Source: an uncultured Collinsella sp.
GTDB taxonomy: Bacteria; Actinomycetota; Coriobacteriia; Coriobacteriales; Coriobacteriaceae
Direction of reading: 5' to 3'
Length of the DNA: 58,273 nucleotides
Assembly (NCBI GenBank): GCA_902479065.1
Contig: CABSNM010000013.1
Location: 1 to 58,273, forward strand
Shown here: positions 15,787-23,445 of the stretch, one piece after another
Position numbering within the stretch: the first letter of the stretch is position 1
How the letters are laid out: every line of letters starts with the position of its first letter
Made by a program: the position numbers and the translations under genes
The notes under the pieces: generated by a model
What the model saw: only the letters and a program-made list of their open reading frames with translations
Database searches by the model: none
Told to the model about the DNA's origin: nothing

Positions 15787-16042
15787 GACTACCTCCGACA
15801 TCTTGCAGAAAGCGAACGATGTTTCGAATGGTCCCCGCTGTCAATTCGTCAGATGGATGAGGCGCGTGCATTACGAACATCCTGCCATCTGATGGCCTGT
15901 AGAAGCGAACGCGCGATCCGGACGTCTTGCCTTTGCTGTCCATTTCAAAGCCATATGAAGCCATAACTTTAAGAAAGTCAGCAAATCTATACGTTGAAGG
16001 ACAGCTAAGCAGCTGGGCGATGAGTTTATCGGATCGAGTCAT
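15779..16042 (-). CDS. hicA: HicA-family mRNA interferase toxin
   Basis: An 87-residue protein of the HicA type. It has the N-terminal helix with FADFLKVMASYGFEMDSKGKTSGSRVRF and an HAPHPSDELTAGTIRNIVRFL C-terminus. The family is a dsRBD-like RNase that cleaves mRNA independently of the ribosome, with a catalytic His. In this copy the usual GSH motif reads GSR, so the nearby His residues (HAPHP) or a diverged active site should be checked. It is the first gene of a toxin-antitoxin operon with hicB. Confidence 0.85.
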   Translation of the reverse strand: MTRSDKLIAQLLSCPSTYRFADFLKVMASYGFEMDSKGKTSGSRVRFYRPSDGRMFVMHAPHPSDELTAGTIRNIVRFLQDVGGSHE

Positions 16043-16065
16043 CCCGCCTCACATTCTGCAACTAT

Positions 16066-16140
16066 ATTCTAGTTGCAATTTCAGTTCGATGCAAGCACCT
16101 CTACTATAGAACATGTGTGCGTATAGAACAAATGTTCGAA
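16066..16140 (-). promoter_or_regulatory. hicAB promoter with upstream repeats
   Basis: On the minus strand TTGCAT (16094-16089) and TAGAAT (16071-16066) are separated by 17 bp, a good sigma-70-type promoter. Upstream, TATAGAACA occurs twice (16105-16113 and 16122-16130). GAACAAATGTTC (16126-16137) is a near-palindrome resembling the CGAACN4GTTC LexA box of Gram-positive bacteria. Either HicB or LexA could use these sites. Confidence 0.55.
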
Positions 16141-16187
16141 CTACCACGAAGGGCGCCTGTGAACTGCGCCCTTCGTGGTAGTTTTGC
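16139..16187 (-). terminator. Terminator of the M16C protease gene
   Basis: AACTACCACGAAGGGCG (16139-16155) is a perfect 17-bp complement of 16167-16183. The GTTTT run after the right arm lies on the plus strand. On the minus strand the stem starts with AAAAC, so the stem can also stop transcription entering from the hicAB side. The gene at 16198 ends just before it. Confidence 0.75.
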
Positions 16188-16197
16188 TTGCCGTGCC

Positions 16198-19100
16198 TTA
16201 GCCCAGCAGGTCGATGACGTTGAAGCCGGCGTTGCTCTTGGCGATGACGTCGCGGCCGCCAAAGACGCAGGTGGGTGACTCGGCTGCGATGCGCGTTACG
16301 TCGGCGCCGAGCGAGCGAAGCTCACCGGGCGTGGCGGCGAGCATCTGGGCGCGGCGCTCCTCGCGCGCATGCGGATCGAGCCCGGCCAGGTAGGTCGTGT
16401 TGCGGCGCTTGGTGAGCGCGTACGGCTTCACCGGCGCGTCCATGCCGCTCACGCAGCTCACGATAAAGCCCTCAAAGGCGGCCTCGTCGGGATCAAAGCT
16501 GCCGAGCCATTCGCCCGCGCGCGCCACGCGCTCAATCGAGGGGTCGATTGCCGGGTCGCGGTAGGTGTAGAACGCCGCCTGACGCTCGCCGGCCGCGCGG
16601 AATCCGCAGCCGTACGCGCCGCCCTTAACGCGGATCTCGTTCCACAGATAGTCGTAGGAGAGCGCGTTGGCGGCAACCGCCCAGGCGCCCGTCACGTCGA
16701 TGCCCAAGCGACGCGGGTCGCACGCGCTTGCCGCAAAACAGATGTCGCTGGGGATGACAAAGGCCTCGTGGCGGTCGCACGGCGTCGGCACCACGAGCGC
16801 GTTGCGGCCGGCATCGGCGCCGTCGCCAGCGCCCAGCTCCAGGTCGCCCGCGGCGGCCCAGTATGCGTTAAAGTCCTCGTCGCTGCCGGTAAAGCTCGCC
16901 AGGCAGCCATCGGCCACAAAGATGCGGCCTGCCAGCTCGGCAAGCTTGGTACGCAACCCGTTCACGCGCTCGTCAAAGTGGTCGAGCAGGTCGCGCAGGA
17001 ACAGATAGAAGTCCACGCCCGAAAGCTGCTCGCGCACCACGGCCGAAGGCGAGCTGTAGCTCATCGCGCGACCGAGCGCCGCCGAGTGGCCGTTGTTGAT
17101 AAAGCCCTGCTCAAGCCCAATGCGAATCTGTGTGAGCACGTCGCGCACGCGGTCGGCGTCGGCATCTGCCAAAAGCGTGCTCGACCATACCTCGCGCGGC
17201 AGACTCGCCAGCGCATCGATCTTCTCGGACAGGGCGCCGGCGCTCACCAGCAGGTAGGGGCGCACGCCGTCCACTTCGGGCTGCGTCATGACCTCGGTCG
17301 TAAAGCTCAAAAAGCCGAGCTTGCCAGCGAGCAAGTTGTCGAGTTCCTCGGCCGAGTGCTCGCGCGTGGGCAGCTGCTTAAGCAGGCGGCAGAGCAGTGT
17401 CACATAGGGCAGGTCCTCAAACGCGACGCAGTTCAGGTCGAAATACTGCATGGCGTAGGCCAGACGGTTGGTGGGGATGCCGTGGCGCAGGCAGGGGATG
17501 GGCACGGTCGTGTCCACGATCAGTGGCGGCTCGGGGCGCGCCTCGCCAATGTCGGACACGCGCAGGCGCGGCAGCGTGGCCTTGGCCTCGGGTGTGTCTT
17601 CCGCCTCCTGCGCGGCACGCAGCGCGGCCGTGCGCTCGACCACGTCGGTCAGCTCGGCATCGGTCATGGCATCGCGCTTGGCTGCCAGCTCGGCGGCCTC
17701 GGCACCCTCCGAACCCTCGGCGGCGTCCACCGGCACCAGCTCGACCAGTGCCATGTGGTCGTTTTCCAGCACCAGCTCGCGCAGCAGGTCCTCAAAATAG
17801 CTGCCGTCCAGCTCGCTACGCAGCTCCTCGTACACCGGGCCGTACTTGAGCGCCAGCGTCGCGGCGTCGTCATCGTAGAGCCAGGTGCTCAGCGCGTCGC
17901 ACGCAATGGCCACGCCGTCGGCGATGCCATAGTCACGCTGGCGCAGGTCGTACTCGTTGCTGCTGATGATGGCTTCCAGACGCTCGCGCGGAACTCCGTG
18001 CTCGCACAGGTCGCGGCAGGCGTCCTGGAACACGCGACGCAGCTCGCGCGCCACACCGGGCTGTGCGTTTTGCAGCATGATGAGCTCGTAGGGCTGCAGG
18101 CTCTCGGCCGCGGTGTAGCTCACCACGTTGCCGCCCAGGCCGGCGGCCAGAATGGCCTTCTTAACCGGCGCTTCGTTGGAGCCCAGCAGCGCCTCGAACA
18201 GGATATCCGCCGCGATCGTGCGCTTGCGGTCGAGCGCGCTGCCCAGCACAAGGCCCAGGCCCACCAGGGCGTTCTCGGGTGTGGTGGCCATCTCGATGCG
18301 CTTGTACTCGCAGGTCACGGGCGCCTGCGCGTCCAACGGATTGGGCGCCAGCGTGGACGGGTCCTCGCCGGCGGCAACGGCAGCGTCCATGCGGCGGCTC
18401 GCGGCACTCGGCTGCGACAGATAGCGCTCGTCCAAAAAGGCCAGTGCGCGGTCCACGTCCAGGTCGCCGTAGAGCGTGATGTAGGAGTTGGAGGGATTGT
18501 AGTGTCGCGCGTGCGTGTCCAGGAACTGCTCGTAGGTGAGCGCGGGAATCGCACGCGGGTCGCCGCCGCTCTCGTGCGCATAGGCGGTGTCGGGATAGAG
18601 CGCGGCGTTGACGGCATCGTCCAGCACGCTCATGGGATCGGACAGCGCGCCCTTCATCTCGTTGAACACCACGCCGTTATAACGCAGCGTGCCCTCGTGC
18701 AGGCTCGCGGCGCTGCTGTCGCCGTCGCCCTCCGGCAGGTCCAGTTCGTAGTGCCAGCCCTCCTGCTCAAAAATGGTGGGCTTGGTATAGATGGCCGGGT
18801 TGAACACCGCGTCCAGGTACACGTCCATCAGGTTGTACAGATCCTGCTCGTTGGTGGTGGCAACGGGGTAGATGGTCTTGTCGGGGTAGGTCATGGCGTT
18901 GAGGAACGTCTGCATGGAGCTCTTGATCAGGTCGACAAACGGCTCCTTGACGGGAAACTTGGCCGATCCGCACAGCACCGAGTGCTCAAGAATATGGAAC
19001 ACGCCGGTGGAATCGGCCGGCGGCGTCTTAAAGCCAATGGCAAAGGCCTTGTTTTCGTCGTCGCACGCCAGGTACAGCAGACGAGCGCCCGAGGCAGTGT

Positions 19101-19233
19101 GTCGCAGCACGTAAGCGTCCGAGTCGAGCTCGGGCACGGTCTCGCGGCGCTCGACGGCAAAGCCGTGGCAGGTAGTGCCGGGCACCAGCAGTGCAGCGGC
19201 TGCGGCGCGCGGGTCGGTTGAGGTGGTGGGCAT
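16198..19233 (-). CDS. M16C insulinase-family metalloprotease (presequence protease-like)
   Basis: A 1011-residue zinc protease of the pitrilysin/insulinase clan, subfamily M16C, like presequence protease PreP. The inverted zinc motif HILEH spans residues 80-84 and the distal Glu is in VVFNEMKGALSDP. FVDLIKSSMQTFLNAMTYPDKTIYPVA is family-typical. The C-terminal half has the inactive M16 repeats (GGAYGCGF). It degrades peptides inside its closed chamber; no signal peptide is visible, so it is probably cytoplasmic. ATG 19233 is preferred because AAAGGAG lies seven bases upstream; the frame runs open to 19491 through repeat DNA, which is not coding. Strong GC bias produces a spurious 950-codon frame on the opposite strand. 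Confidence 0.95.
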   Translation of the reverse strand: MPTTSTDPRAAAAALLVPGTTCHGFAVERRETVPELDSDAYVLRHTASGARLLYLACDDENKAFAIGFKTPPADSTGVFHILEHSVLCGSAKFPVKEPFVDLIKSSMQTFLNAMTYPDKTIYPVATTNEQDLYNLMDVYLDAVFNPAIYTKPTIFEQEGWHYELDLPEGDGDSSAASLHEGTLRYNGVVFNEMKGALSDPMSVLDDAVNAALYPDTAYAHESGGDPRAIPALTYEQFLDTHARHYNPSNSYITLYGDLDVDRALAFLDERYLSQPSAASRRMDAAVAAGEDPSTLAPNPLDAQAPVTCEYKRIEMATTPENALVGLGLVLGSALDRKRTIAADILFEALLGSNEAPVKKAILAAGLGGNVVSYTAAESLQPYELIMLQNAQPGVARELRRVFQDACRDLCEHGVPRERLEAIISSNEYDLRQRDYGIADGVAIACDALSTWLYDDDAATLALKYGPVYEELRSELDGSYFEDLLRELVLENDHMALVELVPVDAAEGSEGAEAAELAAKRDAMTDAELTDVVERTAALRAAQEAEDTPEAKATLPRLRVSDIGEARPEPPLIVDTTVPIPCLRHGIPTNRLAYAMQYFDLNCVAFEDLPYVTLLCRLLKQLPTREHSAEELDNLLAGKLGFLSFTTEVMTQPEVDGVRPYLLVSAGALSEKIDALASLPREVWSSTLLADADADRVRDVLTQIRIGLEQGFINNGHSAALGRAMSYSSPSAVVREQLSGVDFYLFLRDLLDHFDERVNGLRTKLAELAGRIFVADGCLASFTGSDEDFNAYWAAAGDLELGAGDGADAGRNALVVPTPCDRHEAFVIPSDICFAASACDPRRLGIDVTGAWAVAANALSYDYLWNEIRVKGGAYGCGFRAAGERQAAFYTYRDPAIDPSIERVARAGEWLGSFDPDEAAFEGFIVSCVSGMDAPVKPYALTKRRNTTYLAGLDPHAREERRAQMLAATPGELRSLGADVTRIAAESPTCVFGGRDVIAKSNAGFNVIDLLG

Positions 19234-19370
19234 ATGCAGTCTCCTTTGACGCCCCAGCGGGGGCGAATCGAGTCGAATCCTCGAGAGTATACCCATATGG
19301 GGCCGCGACCCTGCGGCGAACTGGAGACGATGCCAGCGGATTGGGCGAAGGGCTCGCGTGCCCGCCGCAC

Positions 19371-19547
19371 GAGCGTGGAAAATTGGACACTCGCCAAACG
19401 AGAGTGGATATTCGGACGGACGAGCGAGGATTTCCGGATACCTATCGAACGAGAGTGGATATTTGGACGGAATTTGCCGCAAAAGCCCCAAAAACCGTCC
19501 AAATATCCACTCTCGATATCCGACCGTCCGAAAATCCTCGCTCGTCC
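19371..19547. repeat. Array of GAGCGTGGA/GAGAGTGGA palindromic units
   Basis: Units with ACGAG(C/A)GTGGA start near 19371, 19399 and 19449. CGAGAGTGGATATTTGGACGG at 19450-19470 (21 bp) is perfectly complementary to 19495-19515. An outer arm, GGACGAGCGAGGATTT (19418-19433), matches the complement of 19532-19547, with CGGATA/TATCCG between them. The whole 130-bp stretch can form one long cruciform. It is related to the repeat at 8401-8500. Confidence 0.7.
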
Positions 19548-19585
19548 ATCACTCGCGTATCTCTCGTCCCTCATTCGTCTCTAAT

Positions 19586-19800
19586 ATGAGAGATGACAGG
19601 AAGATGAGAGAAAAATATGAGAGATAACTGAGCAGCAAAGAGACAGGCAATCATGGTATTGTCTCAATACCAATTGTTCTACCAGCAAAAATATGTATAA
19701 ATGAAGCAAATGGTAGACATTCCATCTCTCATCTATCTCTCTATCTCTAAGCCGAGAGATAGAGAGATAGATGAGAGATAATTACGAGAGATAACTGAGA
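19586..19800. promoter_or_regulatory. GAGAGAT-rich repeats and a 25-bp inverted repeat before the AlbA_2 gene
   Basis: ATGAGAGAT-type words recur from 19586 on. GAGAGATAACTGAG appears twice, near 19618 and 19786. Positions 19724-19748 and 19755-19779 are perfect 25-bp inverted repeats with a 6-nt loop, built from ATCTCT steps. The whole array ends about 60 bp before the start codon at 19857, so it may be a multi-site operator for that protein. The AT content here is well above the surroundings. Confidence 0.5.
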
Positions 19801-19856
19801 GACGAAGGAAATCCATTCGCGGCATTCTTCGCAGAACCAAGCGAAAGGACGTGCAG

Positions 19857-21323
19857 ATGAACGAAAACGAGCTGACCGGTCTGCTTGAGTCTTTAAGGCG
19901 TATGGGCTCGGATGATCTTAACGTCGAAGTGAAGGAGAGCGCCACGACGCTTTCCCGCGACGTATGGGAAACGGTGAGCGCATTCGCGAACACTGCCGGC
20001 GGAATCATCGTGCTCGGAGTGAGTGAGCGCGCAGGTTTTGTCCCGGTTGAGAACTTCGAGACCGAGAAAGTGCTCAACCAATTTGTGTCAGGCATGGGTG
20101 ATGCGGGCGGTCGAGGAAAGCTGGCCAATCCGCCTAAATACACGATCGAGCGAGTGGAGCTTCAGGGCGTCATCGTTCTCGTCATTACGATTGAGGAGCT
20201 CGATCCGTCGAGCAAGCCCTGCTATGTCATAGAGCGGGGCGCCCAGGGCGGCAGCTACAAGCGCATCGATGACAAAGATGTGCCGCTTTCATCGACTGAG
20301 GTGCTCGCATTGGCGTCATACGGTCGAGCGACTCCGAGCGATCGCGACGCGGTGGCGGGTGCGGGCGCGGACAATCTCGACGAGACGCTGGTCGACCGTA
20401 CGATAGATCGGGCTTTCTCGTTGACGCCCCGGGCAATGCGCGGCGCGCCGGACAAACAAACGAAGCTGGAGCGCCTAAATATCCTTGATTCCCAGGGCAA
20501 TGTCACCAAGGCTGGACTCCTAGTTGTGGGCACCTACCCTCAGCAGTTCTATCCCAAGCTCTTCATTGACGTGGCTGTCCATGCGGGAACTCAGAAGGGC
20601 ATGGCGGGGTCGCTGAGGTTCATGGACCGCACAATCTGTGAGGGAACGTTGGGCGAGATGATCTCGGATGCCGTCGCAGCCGTCGCCAAGAATTTGCGGC
20701 GAACCTCGACCGTCCAAGGCGTCTCGCGTGTCGACTCGCTTGAGATTCCCGAGGAGGTTCTGCGCGAGGCAATCGCCAACGCCGTAATCCATCGAGAATA
20801 CGGGGATCGGTTCTGTGGACAATCGATTGCCGTCGACGTCTTTGACGATCGTGTCGAGGTGACGAATCCTGGCGGCCTTTACGGGGGAAAGACTCGCGAG
20901 AACTTGTTTGACGGCAGCTCCCGATGCCGTAACGCGACGCTTGTGAAGCTCATGTCGATTGTCCCGCTGCCGGATGGCGCAGGTTCGCCGGCTGAGGGCA
21001 ATGGCTCGGGCATCCCGATGATGATCGATGCCATGCGCGCGCATGGTCTGGCCGAGCCCCTGTTCTGCCCGGGGTTCGATCGGTTCAAGGTCGTACTTTA
21101 CCGTTCAAAGATCGAGCCGGTCGATCATGGCGGGGGCTTAATTGTGACGGCACTCAAACACTACGGCGAGCTGGGGACGCGTGAGCTGGCAGAACGCACG
21201 GGGCTTACAATTTCCCAGGTTAGGTCGCGCGTCAACGCGCTCATTGCTCAAGGCGAGCTTGAGCCCACGGCGCCGTCGACAAGCCGCAACCGCAAATATC
21301 GACTGTCAGAGCGCGTGGAATAA
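19857..21323 (+). CDS. AlbA_2 (Schlafen-like) domain protein with ATP-binding and winged-helix domains
   Basis: A 488-residue putative transcriptional regulator. The N-terminal AlbA_2 domain is recognised from NVEVKESATTLSRDVWETVSAFANTAGGIIVLGVSE. The middle contains a GHKL-like HATPase_c_4 region (REAIANAVIHREYGDRF and later VTNPGGLYGG plus GNGSGIPMMIDAMRAHG). The C-terminus is a winged helix (LGTRELAERTGLTISQVRSRVNALIAQGEL). ATG 19857 is preferred to GTG 19851 because AAAGGA lies seven bases upstream. It stands alone behind an array of repeats. Such proteins are common near restriction or defence genes; its ligand and targets are unknown. Confidence 0.85.
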   Translation: MNENELTGLLESLRRMGSDDLNVEVKESATTLSRDVWETVSAFANTAGGIIVLGVSERAGFVPVENFETEKVLNQFVSGMGDAGGRGKLANPPKYTIERVELQGVIVLVITIEELDPSSKPCYVIERGAQGGSYKRIDDKDVPLSSTEVLALASYGRATPSDRDAVAGAGADNLDETLVDRTIDRAFSLTPRAMRGAPDKQTKLERLNILDSQGNVTKAGLLVVGTYPQQFYPKLFIDVAVHAGTQKGMAGSLRFMDRTICEGTLGEMISDAVAAVAKNLRRTSTVQGVSRVDSLEIPEEVLREAIANAVIHREYGDRFCGQSIAVDVFDDRVEVTNPGGLYGGKTRENLFDGSSRCRNATLVKLMSIVPLPDGAGSPAEGNGSGIPMMIDAMRAHGLAEPLFCPGFDRFKVVLYRSKIEPVDHGGGLIVTALKHYGELGTRELAERTGLTISQVRSRVNALIAQGELEPTAPSTSRNRKYRLSERVE

Positions 21324-21423
21324 ATGCGTTAGTGGACGAGGCGACTCAATAATCGACCCTCGATTGGCGCCCACTAAGGTAAAGCGGTTGTTGCCCAGTC
21401 GACGGTGATGCTAAAGACTCAGC

Positions 21424-21915
21424 TTACGCCGGCATGGCCCCGAACCCGTCCATCAAGAACAGCCTAAGAACCAGCTTGATGACATATCCCGGTTTGACTT
21501 CAGCCTTGCCAAAGACGCTGCGTTCGGCGAGCTCGCTGCAGTATGCGTAGATATCGCGGATAAGGTCCGCGCCCGAAAGCGTAAACATGTAGCCTGCGTC
21601 CGAAAGCGCATTGGGCGCGGCGGGCAACTTGGCCATGTGGCAGAACGTTTGCAGGTCGGGTGCCATAACATTCTGGTAGTCGAGGTGGCCGCTGGCATCC
21701 TGTGCGGCAAGCTCCAATTGGCGCACAAAATCCAGCGCCGCTGCCAGCACAAAGCTCGGTGTGGGAGCATTGACGTCCTCCGTGCTCGCCACGAGTCTGC
21801 CTGCTGCCTGCGTGACAAGCCAGGCGACCTCGCGCTGGCAGCGCACGGCCTTGCGTGTAACCGGCTTGATGGACGAAGAAGAAACGCTTCCCTTAGGCGG
21901 ATTCGAAACAGCCAC
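21424..21915 (-). CDS. Hypothetical protein
   Basis: I do not recognise a family. The 163-residue protein starts at GTG 21915, with GGGAGG about five bases upstream. The first 20 residues are Ser/Pro/Lys-rich and probably disordered; the rest looks largely alpha-helical (AAALDFVRQLELAAQDA, DLIRDIYAYCSELAE, YVIKLVLRLFLMDGFG). No transmembrane segment, signal peptide or metal motif is visible. It lies between the AlbA_2 regulator and the methyltransferase gene, on the same strand as the latter and 126 bp beyond its stop codon. Confidence 0.65.
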   Translation of the reverse strand: MAVSNPPKGSVSSSSIKPVTRKAVRCQREVAWLVTQAAGRLVASTEDVNAPTPSFVLAAALDFVRQLELAAQDASGHLDYQNVMAPDLQTFCHMAKLPAAPNALSDAGYMFTLSGADLIRDIYAYCSELAERSVFGKAEVKPGYVIKLVLRLFLMDGFGAMPA

Positions 21916-22041
21916 AAGAACCTCCCATGAACGACCCGGCCCAACAAGCCCGGATGAAACACGTGCTACATCAGTATACAGGGAAGTGGGATGGAAAAAA
22001 CGGAGTCGACAGCGTGAACTGCCGGCTCCGGATTGCTTGCC

Positions 22042-23304
22042 TTAGAGGCCGTACACTTCGACCATAGCTTCGCCAATGCGATGGGGCACGCCGGTGACGA
22101 GTGCGTTGCCCATGCAGAAGGCTCGATGGCCGTCAGTCATGCCCGTATCGGTCCAGCCTTTCGGGAATCCCTGAAGCTGATCGAGCTCGTCGGGAACAAG
22201 ACGGCGGAAACGGCCATCGGGACATTCGATGACGTGCTTGAAGCGGCTCGCTCCCGTGCCGCCTTCTCCTGTGAGGATGGTGCGGCTCGGCTTGTCGGTG
22301 GCATCCGGGAAGCTCATGGCTCCCTCGGAATACGTGTACGTAAAGCCTGTTTTTTTGTTAGTGCGCTCTTCGCGCTTGCTGCCCTTAAGGTAGCGCCAGT
22401 CGGGAAGCTTTTCGTCGGAGATGTAGAACTGCTCCGGGACATCAGCCTCGTCGACAAGCACGTCGCCAAGCACGTGGCGCTCACCGTGATAGTTCTCGGC
22501 AAAGTCGCAGGTCAGAATATGACAGCCCTGCAGGACGCCAGCATTCTTGAATTGAGAGGTCTTTTGGCCGACGCCAAAACGAGTTGAGTTTTCGTAGGGG
22601 TCGGGCAAAACGTCGAGCTCGGACATCTCGTCGGGATAGATGGCGGGGAAGGCTTTAGCCATGACGCCGTTGTGCATGCGATCAACGAGATCAACCTTGC
22701 CAGCGTTCTTCTCGCAGAAGATGTAAACGCGCTTGCGACGCTGGGGAAAACCGTATTCTGCAGAGTTAACGACGCGCCATTCGACGGTGTAGTCGAGGTC
22801 GGCAAGGCAGCTCAAGATGATGGCGAAATCGCGACCGCGCTGTGACGCGGGCGACTTGAGCAGACGGTCAACGTTCTCAAAGAGACCGAAGCGCGGCTTC
22901 TTCATCTCGAGAAAGTGATAGATGTCCCACCACAGGACACCCTTCTTGCCCTCGATGCCGTGCGCCTGATTGAGCGGGCGTGCAACAGAGTAGTCCTGGC
23001 AAGGGAAGCCGCCGACGACCATTTGCACGTCGGGGATTTTAATTTCGCCGGCTTCAGCCTGCTCCAAGACCTTATTGATATCTTCGTTGACAACGGAATC
23101 TTCGCCAAAGCGGTCCATGTAACAACGTGCCGCAAACTGACGCGCCTTGGTTCCGGGCGGTTCCCACTGGTTGGCCCAAATGGTGCGAAAGGGCCCGGCG
23201 GGCTTCATATAAAACTCGGGATGTCGAGGGTCGGCATAGCCCTCGAGACCCAAACGAAATCCACCGACGCCCGCAAAAAGCTCGGCAATATTAATCTCAG
23301 ACAC
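22042..23304 (-). CDS. C5-cytosine DNA methyltransferase of a type II system (predicted GATC)
   Basis: A 420-residue m5C methyltransferase. Motif I is ELFAGVGGFRLGLEG and the catalytic Cys102 is in motif IV GGFPCQDYS. Motif VI is FENVDRLL (Glu143), motif VIII is QRRKRVYIF, and motif X is GNALVTGVPHRIGEAM. The target-recognition region lies at about residues 190-340. GTG 23304 is chosen because TTGGAGA precedes it and motif I then begins at residue 8, as in the family; the open frame extends far upstream, antisense to the nuclease gene. It is divergent from a Sau3AI-like nuclease gene, so it should protect GATC by methylating the cytosine. Confidence 0.93.
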   Translation of the reverse strand: MSEINIAELFAGVGGFRLGLEGYADPRHPEFYMKPAGPFRTIWANQWEPPGTKARQFAARCYMDRFGEDSVVNEDINKVLEQAEAGEIKIPDVQMVVGGFPCQDYSVARPLNQAHGIEGKKGVLWWDIYHFLEMKKPRFGLFENVDRLLKSPASQRGRDFAIILSCLADLDYTVEWRVVNSAEYGFPQRRKRVYIFCEKNAGKVDLVDRMHNGVMAKAFPAIYPDEMSELDVLPDPYENSTRFGVGQKTSQFKNAGVLQGCHILTCDFAENYHGERHVLGDVLVDEADVPEQFYISDEKLPDWRYLKGSKREERTNKKTGFTYTYSEGAMSFPDATDKPSRTILTGEGGTGASRFKHVIECPDGRFRRLVPDELDQLQGFPKGWTDTGMTDGHRAFCMGNALVTGVPHRIGEAMVEVYGL

Positions 23305-23445
23305 GTTTCTCCAATCGCTACTGTGTCCGTTTATGGTGCTCACAACAATAGCCGATCGAGCGGACAAGATCAAGACCTCAATTTCATGGAGGAATATGCT
23401 GCCCTGAACTACCATGAGGTTAACTGCGACGTTCGGAGGTACCCT
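23305..23445. promoter_or_regulatory. Divergent promoter region of the restriction-modification pair
   Basis: 141 bp separate the two divergent genes. The region holds two GATC sequences 14 bp apart (23354-23357 and 23368-23371), the predicted recognition site of the system itself. No separate controller gene is nearby, so methylation of these sites could in principle time nuclease expression. I could not identify convincing -35/-10 pairs. Confidence 0.4.

Noticed and set aside
16369..19221. 950-codon open frame on the plus strand across the M16C protease gene
   Set aside because: It is antisense to a gene with intact zinc-protease motifs. High third-position GC removes stops from the opposite strand, and its sequence is low-complexity with no domain.
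19371..19800. CRISPR-like array
   Set aside because: The repeats are palindromic or simple GAGAGAT words with no regular spacers and no cas genes nearby.
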